Assembly: GCF_008801935.1 (NCBI RefSeq)
Contig: NZ_VZOT01000001.1
Location: 586,733-650,732 of the forward strand
DNA length: 64,000 bases
Direction: 5' to 3'
From: Comamonas kerstersii
Lineage (GTDB): Bacteria > Pseudomonadota > Gammaproteobacteria > Burkholderiales > Burkholderiaceae_C
Made by a program: the position numbers and the translations under genes
Notes under the pieces: model-generated
The model's input: only the letters and a program-made list of their open reading frames with translations
Database searches by the model: none
What the model was told of the DNA's origin: nothing
Shown: in pieces, positions 9,263 through 18,737 of the stretch
Position numbering within the stretch: the first letter of the stretch is position 1
Layout: each line of letters opens with the position of its first letter

Positions 9263-10192
9263 ATGGCATTCTTTCTCGAAACCATGATTGGCGGCCTGAT
9301 GACCGGCATGCTCTATGCGCTGGTAGCGCTGGGCTTTGTGCTGATCTTCAAGGCTTCTGGCGTTTTCAACTTTGCGCAGGGCGCCATGGTGCTGTTTGCA
9401 GCCCTGGCCATGGCGCGCTTTGCGGAATGGATTCCGCAGTGGCTGGGTGTGGAGTCCGCCTGGTGGACGCTGGCCGCTGCTGCAGCCATATCGCTGGGTG
9501 CCATGATTGTGATCGCCTGGCTGATTGAACGCCTGGCCCTGCGCCGCCTGGTCAACCAGGAGCCCATCACCTTGCTGATGGCCACGCTGGGCATTGCCTA
9601 CTTCCTAGACGGTCTGGGACCACTGTTCTTTGGCAGCGGCGTCTACGGCATTGATGTGGGCATGCCCAAGGATCCCGTCTTTGTGCTCGACCATGTGTTC
9701 GAGGGCGGCATTCTGGTCAGCAAGGAAGATCTGTATGCCGCACTGATTGCCGCAGCGCTGGTGATCTGTCTGTCCATCTTCTTCCAGAAAACACGCACAG
9801 GCCGCGCCCTGCGCGCTGTGGCGGATGACCACCAGGCAGCACAGTCTGTCGGCATTCCACTGTCGCGCATCTGGGTCATCGTGTGGTCTGTCGCAGGCGG
9901 CGTAGCCCTCGTCACCGGCATCATCTGGGGCTCCAAGTCCGGCGTGCAGTTCTCACTGTCGCTGGTGGCGCTCAAGGCCCTGCCTGTGGTGATTCTGGGA
10001 GGCCTGACCTCGGTGCCCGGCGCCATCATCGGCGGCCTCATCATCGGACTGGGAGAAAAACTGTCCGAAATCTACCTCGGCCCCTATCTGGGAGGCGGCA
10101 TTGAAAACTGGTTCGCCTACGTGCTGGCGCTGGGCTTTCTGCTCATCCGTCCCCAGGGACTGTTTGGCGACAAGATCATTGACCGCGTTTGA
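9263..10192 (+). CDS. livH: Branched-chain-type ABC transporter permease (LivH-like)
   Basis: 309-residue inner-membrane permease with about eight hydrophobic segments. Family features are the N-terminal GLMTGMLYALVALGFVLIF, the FNFAQGAMVLF segment and the ALPVVILGGLTSVPGAIIGG loop near the C-terminus. A GGGAGA-type ribosome binding site precedes ATG 9263. It is the first half of the permease heterodimer, with LivM following after 15 bases. Confidence 0.92.
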   Translation: MAFFLETMIGGLMTGMLYALVALGFVLIFKASGVFNFAQGAMVLFAALAMARFAEWIPQWLGVESAWWTLAAAAAISLGAMIVIAWLIERLALRRLVNQEPITLLMATLGIAYFLDGLGPLFFGSGVYGIDVGMPKDPVFVLDHVFEGGILVSKEDLYAALIAAALVICLSIFFQKTRTGRALRAVADDHQAAQSVGIPLSRIWVIVWSVAGGVALVTGIIWGSKSGVQFSLSLVALKALPVVILGGLTSVPGAIIGGLIIGLGEKLSEIYLGPYLGGGIENWFAYVLALGFLLIRPQGLFGDKIIDRV

Positions 10193-10207
10193 CAGGAGAG
10201 GTCTGCA

Positions 10208-11272
10208 ATGCTTTATCGTGAAAATGGACAGTTCAAAAGCAGCTATCGCGAAGACCAGCAGCTGTTTCCCATCCGGCAGGATCGCATCGGCATTCTTCTG
10301 ATCATTGCGGCCGCCTTTGTGCTGGTCCCCATGCTGGCCTCTGACTATGTGTACCAGGCGATTCTGATCCCCTTTGTGATCCTGTCGCTGGCCGCCATTG
10401 GGCTAAACGTGCTGGTGGGCTACTGCGGCCAGATCTCGCTGGGCACGGGTGCCTTCATGGCCGTGGGCGCCTATGCCGCCTACAACCTGCAGGCCCGCAT
10501 TGACGACTTTCCGCTCATTCTCTCCCTCATCCTGGGCGGTGTCGTCGCCATGTTCTTTGGTGTGCTGTTCGGCATTCCCAGCCTGCGCATTCGCGGCCTG
10601 TATCTGGCGGTGGCCACTCTGGCCGCCCAGTTCTTCATGGACTGGCTGGCCAGCCGCGCTGCATGGGTGACCAACCACTCCTCTTCAGGCTCGGTCAGTG
10701 CAGGCAAGCTCAGCATCCTGGGCTGGCACATCAACACCCCCATGGACAAATACCTGCTGTGCCTGATCTTCCTGTGCGTGCTGGGCCTGCTGGCCAAGAA
10801 CCTGGTGCGAGGTGCCATCGGCCGTGAGTGGATGGCCATGCGCGACATGGACGTAGCCGCTGCCGTGATCGGCATCCGCCCCATCTACGCCAAGCTCAGC
10901 GCCTTTGCCGTCAGCTCCTTCATCGTCGGTGTCGCCGGTGCACTGTGGGGTTTTGTGCACCTGGGCTCCTGGGAGCCTGCCGCATTCAGTCTGGACATGT
11001 CCTTCAAGCTGCTGTTCATGATCATCATCGGCGGCCTGGGCTCCATCGCTGGCGGCATCTTTGGCGCAGGCTTCTTCGTGCTGCTGCCCCTGGCACTGAC
11101 ACACATCCCGCACTGGCTGGGTCTGCCCCTGTCCACAGCTGCCGCCACCTATCTGGAGCACATGATTTTTGGCGGCCTCATCGTGTTCTTCCTGATTGTG
11201 GAGCCACACGGTCTGGCACGCCTGTGGGGCACCGCGCGCCAGAAGCTGCGTATCTGGCCGTTCCCGCATTGA
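10208..11272 (+). CDS. livM: Branched-chain-type ABC transporter permease (LivM-like)
   Basis: 354-residue inner-membrane permease. It shows a cytoplasmic N-terminus of about 35 residues, then multiple membrane segments including IGLNVLVGYCGQISLGTGAF and the C-terminal FMIIIGGLGSIAGGIFGAGF motif typical of LivM. AGGAGAGG lies just before ATG 10208. It pairs with the upstream LivH-like protein. Confidence 0.92.
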   Translation: MLYRENGQFKSSYREDQQLFPIRQDRIGILLIIAAAFVLVPMLASDYVYQAILIPFVILSLAAIGLNVLVGYCGQISLGTGAFMAVGAYAAYNLQARIDDFPLILSLILGGVVAMFFGVLFGIPSLRIRGLYLAVATLAAQFFMDWLASRAAWVTNHSSSGSVSAGKLSILGWHINTPMDKYLLCLIFLCVLGLLAKNLVRGAIGREWMAMRDMDVAAAVIGIRPIYAKLSAFAVSSFIVGVAGALWGFVHLGSWEPAAFSLDMSFKLLFMIIIGGLGSIAGGIFGAGFFVLLPLALTHIPHWLGLPLSTAAATYLEHMIFGGLIVFFLIVEPHGLARLWGTARQKLRIWPFPH

Positions 11273-11358
11273 GCAAGATTCCCCGCAAGGGGCTAACCCT
11301 CCACCCGAAGAGGTGGCTTTTCATGACTGCAAAAAACCGGAAAACAAAGGAGACAAGC

Positions 11359-12678
11359 ATGCAATGGAAACACCGCGTCGTGGCCGCTGCAGCGGCGATC
11401 TTAGGTGCCCAGGGCCTGATGGCCACCAGCGCCATGGCCCAGGAGCAGTACATGCCCGTCATGGTCTACCGCACAGGGCAGTTTGCTCCTTTGGGAGTGC
11501 CATGGGCAGATGGCAAGCTGGACTACTTCAAGCTGGTCAATGCCAAGGGCGGCATCAATGGCGTCAAGCTCAAGTACGAAGAGTGCGAAACCGCGTATGA
11601 CACCGCACGTGGCGTGGAATGCTACGAGCGCATGAAGGCGGCCAACGGCGGCGCTCCTGGCTTTGACACCCAGTCCACCGGCATCACCTTTGCCGTCACA
11701 GACCGTGCGCCTAACGACAAGATGCCAGTCATCACCCCCGGCTATGGTTTGTCGCAAGCGGTAGATGGCTCGGTGTTCGAGTGGAACTTCCCACTGCTGG
11801 GCACCTACTGGACCGCAGCGGATGCCATCATCCAGGACATCCTGAAAAAGGAAAAAGGCTCACTCAAAGGCAAGAAGATTGCCTTGGTCTACCACGACTC
11901 CCCCTACGGCAAAGAACCCATTCCACTGCTGCAAAAGCGTGCGGCCAAGGAAGGCTTTGAGCTGATGCTGCTGCCTGTGACCGCCCCTGGCGTGGAGCAG
12001 AAGTCCACCTGGCTGCAGGTACGCCAGCAGCGCCCCGACTATGTGCTGCTGTGGAGTGCTGGCGTGATGACGCCTACCGCCGTGCGTGAAGCCCAGTCCA
12101 CCGGCTACCCACGCGACAAGATCTATGCCGTGTGGTGGGGTGGTTCTGACCATGATGTGAAGGAGATCGGTCAAGGCGCCAAGGGCTACAACACCGTGAC
12201 CATCCATAACACGGCTGCACGCGGTGCCGTGCATGACGAGATCAAGAAAGAGATCTACGACAAGGGCCAGGGCAGCTCCGCCAATGCAGGCATTCTGGGG
12301 CAGCTGGCACACACCCGCGGCATGGTGATTGCGATGCTGCAGACGGAGGCCATTCGCACGGCCCAGGAAAAATTTGGCAAGGGCAAACCTGTAACACCTG
12401 AGCAGGTACGTTGGGGCCTGGAAAACCTGAACCTGACCGAGGAGCGTCTGGCCGAGCTGGGCTTCAAGGACATCGTACGCCCCATCCAGACCAGCTGCGA
12501 CAACCACCTGGGCGAAGACTGGCAGCGTATTGCCCAGTGGGATGGCAGCAAGTTCAACGTCGTCTCTGACTGGTACCAGGCCGACCAGGCCATCGTGGGC
12601 GAACTGGTCAAGGAGTACGCGGACAAGTACGCAACCGAAAAAAAGGTTGCCCGACGTGATTGCAGCAAGGTGCAGTGA
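11359..12678 (+). CDS. Periplasmic substrate-binding protein of the Liv-type transporter
   Basis: 439 residues with a signal peptide cleaved near ATSAMAQEQ and a type-1 periplasmic binding fold (Peripla_BP_6 type). Visible blocks include FKLVNAKGGINGVKL and YHDSPYGKEPIPLL. The open frame extends far upstream through livM in another frame. ATG 11359 is chosen for the AAAGGAG at 11346-11352 and the signal peptide that follows. It sits between livM and the livF-like gene. It is longer than LivK and probably binds an organic acid rather than an amino acid (inference from the synthetase neighbours). Confidence 0.88.
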   Translation: MQWKHRVVAAAAAILGAQGLMATSAMAQEQYMPVMVYRTGQFAPLGVPWADGKLDYFKLVNAKGGINGVKLKYEECETAYDTARGVECYERMKAANGGAPGFDTQSTGITFAVTDRAPNDKMPVITPGYGLSQAVDGSVFEWNFPLLGTYWTAADAIIQDILKKEKGSLKGKKIALVYHDSPYGKEPIPLLQKRAAKEGFELMLLPVTAPGVEQKSTWLQVRQQRPDYVLLWSAGVMTPTAVREAQSTGYPRDKIYAVWWGGSDHDVKEIGQGAKGYNTVTIHNTAARGAVHDEIKKEIYDKGQGSSANAGILGQLAHTRGMVIAMLQTEAIRTAQEKFGKGKPVTPEQVRWGLENLNLTEERLAELGFKDIVRPIQTSCDNHLGEDWQRIAQWDGSKFNVVSDWYQADQAIVGELVKEYADKYATEKKVARRDCSKVQ

Positions 12679-12686
12679 TCGCGCAT

Positions 12687-12719
12687 GGAGGCTGCCCCAT
12701 GCGTGATGGCGCAGCCTCC
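12687..12719 (+). other. Intra-operon hairpin after the binding-protein gene
   Basis: Perfect 9-bp arms GGAGGCTGC and GCAGCCTCC lie nine bases after the binding-protein stop. There is no T-run, so it is unlikely to be a strong terminator. Such hairpins often protect upstream mRNA and raise binding-protein levels relative to downstream ATPase genes (inference). Confidence 0.55.
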
Positions 12720-12795
12720 ACAGCAGCGATCTGGCCACTGTGTTGGATCCCAGACCGGGACAGTCCCCTGCCCCGGCATAACTATCGAGGCAGTC

Positions 12796-13623
12796 ATGAG
12801 TGCACTTCCAACTTCTGCGCACCCGCAACCCATTCTGTTTGTCAACGGTATTGAGGTTATCTACAACCACGTGATTCTGGTGCTCAAGGGCGTTTCCTTG
12901 CAGGTGCCAGAAAAAGGCATTGTGGCCCTGCTAGGTGGCAACGGCGCAGGCAAGACCACCACCTTGCGCGCGATCTCCAACCTGCTCAAGGGTGAACGCG
13001 GTGAAGTCACCAAGGGCAGCATTGAGCTGCGCGGTGAAGCCATTCACAACCTTTCTCCCGCAGACCTGGTCAAACGCGGCGTGGTGCAGGTTATGGAGGG
13101 GCGCCACTGCTTTGCCCACCTGACCATTGAAGAAAACCTGCTGACTGGCAGCTACACCCGCACGAACAAGGGCGAAATCGCCGCCAACCTGGACAAGGTC
13201 TACACCTATTTCCCACGCCTGAAGACCCGCCGCAGCTCGCAGGCGGCCTATACATCGGGTGGTGAACAGCAAATGTGCGCGATTGGCCGCGCCATCATGA
13301 GCAACCCCAGCGTCGTGCTGCTGGATGAGCCTTCCATGGGTCTGGCACCTCAGATCGTGGAAGAGGTGTTCAACATCGTCAAAGACCTGAACACCAAGGA
13401 AGGCACGACCTTTTTGCTCGCTGAGCAGAACACCAACATGGCGCTCAAATACGCCGACTACGGCTACATCATGGAAAGTGGCCGCATCGTGATGGATGGA
13501 ACGGCCAAAGACCTCTCCAGCAACGAAGACGTCAAGGAGTTCTATCTGGGCGTTGGCGGCAGCGAACGCAAGAGCTTCCGCGACGTCAAGAGCTACAAAC
13601 GCCGCAAGCGCTGGCTGGCCTGA
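12796..13623 (+). CDS. livF: Branched-chain-type ABC transporter ATP-binding protein (LivF-like)
   Basis: 275-residue ATPase. Walker A GGNGAGKTT lies near residue 50, the signature YTSGGEQQM near 152 (a variant of LSGGQ), and Walker B VVLLDEPSMGLAP near 175. The frame is open from 12685, but ATG 12796 (MSALPTSAHP) starts just before the conserved N-terminus. It completes the transporter. The C-terminal tail (SFRDVKSYKRRKRWL) is longer and more basic than in E. coli LivF. Confidence 0.9.
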   Translation: MSALPTSAHPQPILFVNGIEVIYNHVILVLKGVSLQVPEKGIVALLGGNGAGKTTTLRAISNLLKGERGEVTKGSIELRGEAIHNLSPADLVKRGVVQVMEGRHCFAHLTIEENLLTGSYTRTNKGEIAANLDKVYTYFPRLKTRRSSQAAYTSGGEQQMCAIGRAIMSNPSVVLLDEPSMGLAPQIVEEVFNIVKDLNTKEGTTFLLAEQNTNMALKYADYGYIMESGRIVMDGTAKDLSSNEDVKEFYLGVGGSERKSFRDVKSYKRRKRWLA

Positions 13624-13657
13624 GCGCTTTGGCCCCCCCGGAACCTGGAAGGACCCA

Positions 13658-14905
13658 ATGTCTGAGTATTACGACGATCTGGAACTGCGCAGCCCCGAAG
13701 CACGTGAAGCGGCACTCATGGCTGCGCTGCCTGCACAAATTGCCCATGCCCAGCACAGCTCCAGCGCTTTTGCACAGATTCTGCAGGGCGTGGATGCATC
13801 CAGCATCCGCAGCCGTGAAGCACTGGCGCAATTGCCTGTCACACGCAAGTACGAGCTGCTGGAGCGCCAGAAAGCACAGCGCGCATCCAGCCCCTTTGGC
13901 GGCTTTAACGCCTGCAGCTTTGGCCCCCGGATGCCTCGCGTCTTTGCCAGCCCCGGCCCTATTTACGAGCCAGAAGGTACGCAGCGTGACTACTGGCGCA
14001 TGGCGCGTGCCATCTATGCTGCGGGCTTTCGCGCCGGTGAGCTGGTTCACAACAGTTTCAGCTACCACTTTGTGCCTGCTGGCTCCATGATGGAAACCGG
14101 CGCACACGCCATTGGCTGCACCGTCTTCCCGGGCGGCACTGGCCAGACAGAACAGCAGGTGCAGGCCATTGCCGAGCTTCAGCCTGCAGGCTATATCGGC
14201 ACGCCCAGCTTTCTGAAACTGATTCTGGAAAAAGCCCAGTCGCTGGGCACACCCCTGCCCAGCCTGCGCAAGGCACTGGTCAGTGGCGAGGCCTGCCCCC
14301 CTTCGCTGCGCGAGTGGCTGCAGCAGCAGGGTGTAGAGGCCTACCAGTGCTATGCCACGGCGGATCTGGGACTGATTGCCTACGAAACCCGGGCACGCGA
14401 AGGTCTGGTGCTGGATGAAAACGTGATTGTGGAAATCGTGCGCCCGGGCACCGGCGAGCCTGTCGCGGCAGGCGAAGTCGGAGAGCTGGTCATCACCACC
14501 CTCAACCCCGTGTACCCGCTGATTCGCTTTGGCACGGGGGACCTGTCCGCCGTCCTGCCTGGCAGCTGCCCGACAGGCCGCACCAACACCCGCATCAAAG
14601 GCTGGATGGGGCGTGCCGACCAGACCACCAAGGTGCGCGGCATGTTTGTGCAGCCCGGCCAAGTGGCCGAAGTCATCAAGCGCTTCCCGCAAGTGCTCAA
14701 AGCGCGGCTTGTGGTCACGGGAGCCATGGCCAGCGACCACATGAGCTTGCAGGTCGAAACCCTAGAAACCGCTGAAGGCCTGGCGCTGCGCATTGCCGAC
14801 GCTGTGCGCGATGTGACCAAGCTGCGCGCGGAGGTCGAACTGGTGCTGCCCGGCAGCTTGCCCAACGACGGAAAAGTGATTGACGATCAGCGCAGCTACC
14901 AGTAG
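13658..14905 (+). CDS. Phenylacetate-CoA ligase-like AMP-binding protein (PaaK family)
   Basis: 415 residues of the PaaK branch of the ANL superfamily. Visible parts are the N-terminal LPVTRKYELLERQKAQ, the SFSYHFVPAGSMMETGAHAIGC region, IGTPSFLKLILEKA, LVSGEACPPSLREWL, YATADLGLIAYET (in place of the usual YGxTE) and a C-terminal RADQTTKVRGMFV. The frame is open from 13496, but ATG 13658 (MSEYYDDLE) matches the family start. It is the second CoA ligase in the cluster, which suggests activation of an aromatic or related acid. The substrate is unknown. Confidence 0.83.
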   Translation: MSEYYDDLELRSPEAREAALMAALPAQIAHAQHSSSAFAQILQGVDASSIRSREALAQLPVTRKYELLERQKAQRASSPFGGFNACSFGPRMPRVFASPGPIYEPEGTQRDYWRMARAIYAAGFRAGELVHNSFSYHFVPAGSMMETGAHAIGCTVFPGGTGQTEQQVQAIAELQPAGYIGTPSFLKLILEKAQSLGTPLPSLRKALVSGEACPPSLREWLQQQGVEAYQCYATADLGLIAYETRAREGLVLDENVIVEIVRPGTGEPVAAGEVGELVITTLNPVYPLIRFGTGDLSAVLPGSCPTGRTNTRIKGWMGRADQTTKVRGMFVQPGQVAEVIKRFPQVLKARLVVTGAMASDHMSLQVETLETAEGLALRIADAVRDVTKLRAEVELVLPGSLPNDGKVIDDQRSYQ

Positions 14906-15230
14906 CAATTTTTACAATACGACAAGGCACTTTCACCATGCAAAAGGAACATGTCTTCCTGTGCTGGTGCAAGCGCTTTTCGCGCTACCGATGCTCTGCA
15001 AGCACCTGCAGCACTTAAGCCAAGAAGCCCGCAAACAAACCCTCTCACAGCAATAATTAGCAACAGATAAAAACAATAAACATCAAGCATGCCATCCAGA
15101 TTTTTTGCGCTGGAGCAAGCCTGAAGCCTTCATAGAATTTTTTGCCAGTTGCATGCGGGTTTCTTCTAATCCCCCAGGACACCCCCATGCCTAGCATCAC
15201 GAGTTCCTATAAATACTCAGGAGATCCAGC
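14906..15230. other. 325-bp intergenic region before the Bug gene
   Basis: No gene is supported here. It presumably holds the promoter of the Bug-type gene. AGGAG at about 15220 is that gene's ribosome binding site. No convincing terminator hairpin or operator was seen. Confidence 0.5.
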
Positions 15231-16220
15231 ATGAAAAAAACGTTTGCAATCACAGCCATCGCACTTGCCGCCGCTGCCACCGCAACAGGCAGCTTTGCCC
15301 AGAACTACCCCGCCCCCAACAAGAACATCACCTTTGTCGTGCCCTTTGCCGCAGGCGGCCCTACAGACCGTGTCGCACGCGACCTGGCTGAAGCCATGCG
15401 CAAGCCACTCAATGCCACCATCGTGATTGAAAACCTGGGTGGTGCAGGCAGCTCCATCGGTACCGCCAAGGTCGCCAATGCCAACCCTGACGGCTACACC
15501 CTGCTGGTGAACCACATTGGCATGTCCACCATGCCTACGCTCTACCGCAAGCTGTCGTTCGACGTGCTCAAGGACTTTGAATTCCTGGGCATCGTCAACG
15601 ATGTGCCCATGACCGTCATTGGCCGCCCCAACCTGCCAGCGAACAACTTTGCCGAACTGCGTGAGCTGATCAACAAGGACAAGGAAAACATCAACCTGGG
15701 TCACTCGGGTCTGGGCTCGGCCGGCCACCTGTGCGGTCTGATGTTCCAGAGCGCACTGAATGTGCCCATGACGCCCGTGCCCTACAAGGGCGCAGCCCCG
15801 GCAATTACCGACCTGATGGGCGGCACCATCGACCTGATGTGCGACCAGACCACCAACACCACGTCACAGATTGAGGCCAAGAAGGTCAAGGCCTATGGCG
15901 TGACCACACTGGAGCCTCTCAAGGTGCCCGCCCTGAAGGATCTGCCCACGCTGGATTCGCAAGGTCTGAAGGACTTCAACGTCACCATCTGGCACGGCCT
16001 GTACGCACCCAAGGGCACACCACCCGAGGTGCTCAAGACCATCAATGAGGCCTTGAAAGTTGCCGTCAAGGACCCTGACTTCATCAAGAAGCAGGAAGGC
16101 CTGGGCGCTATCGTGGTGAACGACCAGCGCGTCGAGCCTGAGGAACACAAGAAGTTCGTTGCCAAGGAAATCGCCACCTGGGGTGAAGTCATCAAGGCCA
16201 ACGGCCAGTTTGCAGACTGA
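15231..16220 (+). CDS. Bug/TctC-family periplasmic solute-binding protein
   Basis: 329 residues with a signal peptide (MKKTFAITAIALAAAAT, cleaved near GSFAQ) and the TctC fold: ITFVVPFAAGGPTDRVARDLAE near the N-terminus, VIENLGGAGSSIGT, then GTIDLMCDQTTNT. Bug proteins bind carboxylates or other small molecules, and many Burkholderiales carry dozens without cognate permeases. No TctA or TctB gene is adjacent. Its position after the acid-activation cluster is suggestive, but the 325-bp gap and own promoter region argue for separate expression. Confidence 0.88.
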   Translation: MKKTFAITAIALAAAATATGSFAQNYPAPNKNITFVVPFAAGGPTDRVARDLAEAMRKPLNATIVIENLGGAGSSIGTAKVANANPDGYTLLVNHIGMSTMPTLYRKLSFDVLKDFEFLGIVNDVPMTVIGRPNLPANNFAELRELINKDKENINLGHSGLGSAGHLCGLMFQSALNVPMTPVPYKGAAPAITDLMGGTIDLMCDQTTNTTSQIEAKKVKAYGVTTLEPLKVPALKDLPTLDSQGLKDFNVTIWHGLYAPKGTPPEVLKTINEALKVAVKDPDFIKKQEGLGAIVVNDQRVEPEEHKKFVAKEIATWGEVIKANGQFAD

Positions 16221-16240
16221 TCACGGCTCTGCTCCCTCAT

Positions 16241-16281
16241 AAAAAAAACCGCTCCAGCCATCAGGCGGAGCGGTTTTTTTG
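16241..16281. terminator. Bidirectional Rho-independent terminator
   Basis: The arms ACCGCTCC and GGAGCGGT are flanked by an A-run on the left and a T-run on the right, so it works for both convergent genes (the Bug gene on + and the DUF1840 gene on -). Confidence 0.9.
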
Positions 16282-16300
16282 TCTGGTGCAGGCCCTATAG

Positions 16301-16660
16301 CTATCGGCTTGCAGCCACAGACCAGGTCACATCCTTGCCTTCAGCAGCGCTGCGGCGCAGCATGTCTGCCAGCGGTGCCACGCGCTGACGCAGGCTGATG
16401 GCCCCCAGCTGTGCAGACATCGCCGCTGCCTGGGCGCGATCGTTGCCGTCTTCGCTTTGCTGCATGGTCTGCAGCTGCTTGCGGCGTGCGTCATCCTCCT
16501 GCACGGCCTGCTCCAGCGTGCGCAGCGCTTCAGGGATTTGCTCTACCGTCACGATGCCGGGCTCACCAGGCGTTTTACCCAGCAGCTCCAGAATGTACTT
16601 GCCGGTCGCGGCCAGCATGATCAGGTCTGCCGTTGCACGAGATTGAAAGGTATAGGCCAT
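16301..16660 (-). CDS. DUF1840 family protein
   Basis: 119-residue cytoplasmic protein matching the DUF1840 pattern seen in Burkholderiales (MAYTFQSRATADLIMLAATGKYILELLGK, then a polar helical C-terminus with MSAQLGAISLRQRVAPLADML). Its function is unknown. It starts six bases after the cyclopropane fatty acid synthase gene, so the two are probably co-transcribed. Confidence 0.85.
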   Translation of the reverse strand: MAYTFQSRATADLIMLAATGKYILELLGKTPGEPGIVTVEQIPEALRTLEQAVQEDDARRKQLQTMQQSEDGNDRAQAAAMSAQLGAISLRQRVAPLADMLRRSAAEGKDVTWSVAASR

Positions 16661-16665
16661 GGTCG

Positions 16666-17934
16666 TTATCCCTTGGTGTACATGTAGTCGCGGTGGAATG
16701 GGTACTGTGATTGTGCCCCCCTCAGACTTCCGGTGCTCATTATCCCATCAGGATGCGTGGCCAACATCTGATGCAGCGCAGTCCAGCCATGTTCAAACCC
16801 CATGGCGCAGCCAGCCAGATACAGCCGGTAGGCCTTGAGGGAACGCTCGGCCTGTTCACGGTGGAGCGTCTCGCACAGCACCTGCAGCGCCGTATCCAGC
16901 TGCGCCTCCAGTGCATCCGACCAGGCCCAGAGCGTGCGTGCGTAGTGAGGGCGCAGGTTCTCGGTATCGACCATCTCCAGCTCGGCATCGGCCATGTCGT
17001 TGAGCACTGCGCTCACATGCATGAGCTCTCCGCCCGGAAAGATGTAGCGGCCGATAAAATCCCCCATGCCTGCCCCCACCTGGCGATTGCGCGTGCCCCC
17101 AGCGGTAATGCCGTGAATCAGCGCCAGACCGCCGGGCTGCAGCAGGCGGCGCACGGCCTCGAAATACGCAGGCAGGTTCACACGCCCCACATGTTCGAAC
17201 ATGCCCACGGACACCAGCTTGTCAAACGGCGCATCCTTGAGCTCCCGGTAGTCACACAGCGCCACCTCAACCTGCTGCTGCAAGCCCTCACGGGCAATCA
17301 GCTCACGCACATACTGGTGCTGGTTGCGCGACAGCGTAATGCCCTTGGCCTTGACGCCATAGTGCTTCGCCGCCCAGACGATCAGGCCACCCCAGCCACA
17401 GCCAATGTCCAGCAGCCGTTCACCGGCTTGCAGGCGCAGCTTGCGGCAGATGTGGTCCAGCTTGGCTTCCTGGGCCTGTGCCAGCGTCATGTCTGGCTCT
17501 CGGTAATAGGCACAGGAGTAAACGCGCAGCGGGTCCAGCCAGAGCGCGTAGAACGCATCAGACAGGTCATAGTGGTACTGCACCTGCATGGCGTCACGCT
17601 CAAGCGTGTGCAGGGCCATGGAACGCATGCGCTCCACCAGCTGGGTGCTCCAGCGCGGAGCCGTGCTTCCTACGGGGTCACTGTGCAGCAGTGCACTGGC
17701 TGCAGCCATGATGTCGCGCATGCTGCCCTGCAGATCGACCCAGCCCTCCACCACGGCGGAAGCCAGCGTGCCAATCTGCCCCTGGCTCAAGGCCAGCAGC
17801 GCGGCCTGCGAACGCAGGCTGAGCCGAACATCCCCTTGTTCGGGGCCCAGGTGCTGACCGTTTGGCAACTCCACCGTGACACGGACAGGCAGCCCCGCCA
17901 AACGCTTTTCCAGTGAGGTGAGCATGTTGTTCAT
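16666..17934 (-). CDS. cfa: Cyclopropane-fatty-acyl-phospholipid synthase family methyltransferase
   Basis: About 422 residues. Members transfer a methylene from S-adenosylmethionine to double bonds in membrane lipids. The SAM site is LLDIGCGWGGLIVWAAKHYG (about residue 172 on), followed by GITLSRNQ. Further marks are SVGMFEHVG and GDFIGRYIFPGGELMH. An N-terminal lipid-binding-like domain covers about the first 120 residues. The frame is open from 17970; ATG 17934 (MNNMLTSLEK) is preferred and 17925 is possible. The pairing with DUF1840 is an observation without a known reason. Confidence 0.88.
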   Translation of the reverse strand: MNNMLTSLEKRLAGLPVRVTVELPNGQHLGPEQGDVRLSLRSQAALLALSQGQIGTLASAVVEGWVDLQGSMRDIMAAASALLHSDPVGSTAPRWSTQLVERMRSMALHTLERDAMQVQYHYDLSDAFYALWLDPLRVYSCAYYREPDMTLAQAQEAKLDHICRKLRLQAGERLLDIGCGWGGLIVWAAKHYGVKAKGITLSRNQHQYVRELIAREGLQQQVEVALCDYRELKDAPFDKLVSVGMFEHVGRVNLPAYFEAVRRLLQPGGLALIHGITAGGTRNRQVGAGMGDFIGRYIFPGGELMHVSAVLNDMADAELEMVDTENLRPHYARTLWAWSDALEAQLDTALQVLCETLHREQAERSLKAYRLYLAGCAMGFEHGWTALHQMLATHPDGIMSTGSLRGAQSQYPFHRDYMYTKG

Positions 17935-18023
17935 GCCCCCATTGTTGAAACCGGCGCTGGCTGACGTCAATACGCTTGAACACCCAATATTGAAAGATTT
18001 TTTCGCTTCTTGTGGGGCAGCGC

Positions 18024-18638
18024 TTAGACCTTGCCTACCAGACGCTCATAGGCCGTGCGGGTGCTGGGCGAAACAGACTGGAGCACCTGCTCATAAGACG
18101 TTTTCTGGCGAGCCATCAGGCGCATGGAAGCAATGGTGCGCGACTTGCAGAACCAGTGGCAGGTGTGCTGCAGCAGCAACAGCTCGGCTGTCATGGTGTA
18201 GGCCATGCGCTTGCGTGTAGCCATGTCTACATCGTCCGGTGCGCAGGCTTCACGCACGGCATGGGCGTGCATGCGCAGCGCTTCACGCATGTCAAAGGTG
18301 TAGGCAGGCAGCAGGCGGTCAAAGTACGGCAGCGCCAGCGGCAAGGTGCTCACGCGTGTGTCTTCGGCGTTTTCCTTGCCGAAAGAGTCTGCCAGGCGCT
18401 GCAGCTGATCGGCCAGGGTCTTTTCGCTGTTGTCCAGAATGGCCCAGACCTGCTTCTGGCGCTCGGGATCTTTTTCATCGAGCGCACGCATATAGCCTTC
18501 AATCAGCCCACCCATGAGCTTTTCGATCTGGGTCGGAGCCAGATGCGAGCCCAGCAGACGCACGCGGCGGCGGTGCTCCACACCCTGCAGTACATAGACG
18601 GCAATGGAGCCCACAATAATCCAAGTCAAAAAATCCAT
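18024..18638 (-). CDS. Membrane-anchored protein of unknown function
   Basis: 204 residues with one N-terminal membrane segment (about 4-20: LTWIIVGSIAVYVLQGV) followed by a basic stretch (EHRRRVRL) and a mostly helical cytoplasmic domain. No enzyme motif is visible. A weak coiled-coil tendency appears around KTLADQLQRLADSFGKEN. It is divergent from the PHA-system gene at 18738 with a 99-bp shared upstream region. I do not recognise the family. Confidence 0.75.
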   Translation of the reverse strand: MDFLTWIIVGSIAVYVLQGVEHRRRVRLLGSHLAPTQIEKLMGGLIEGYMRALDEKDPERQKQVWAILDNSEKTLADQLQRLADSFGKENAEDTRVSTLPLALPYFDRLLPAYTFDMREALRMHAHAVREACAPDDVDMATRKRMAYTMTAELLLLQHTCHWFCKSRTIASMRLMARQKTSYEQVLQSVSPSTRTAYERLVGKV

Positions 18639-18737
18639 AGCGCATGCCTGTGTGTCAAGAACCAGGCCCTAAGTGTATGCAGCCACCGGGCTGCTTTTAT
18701 GATGCAGGCCCTTTTCTTCTGCTTTGAGGTGTGACCT

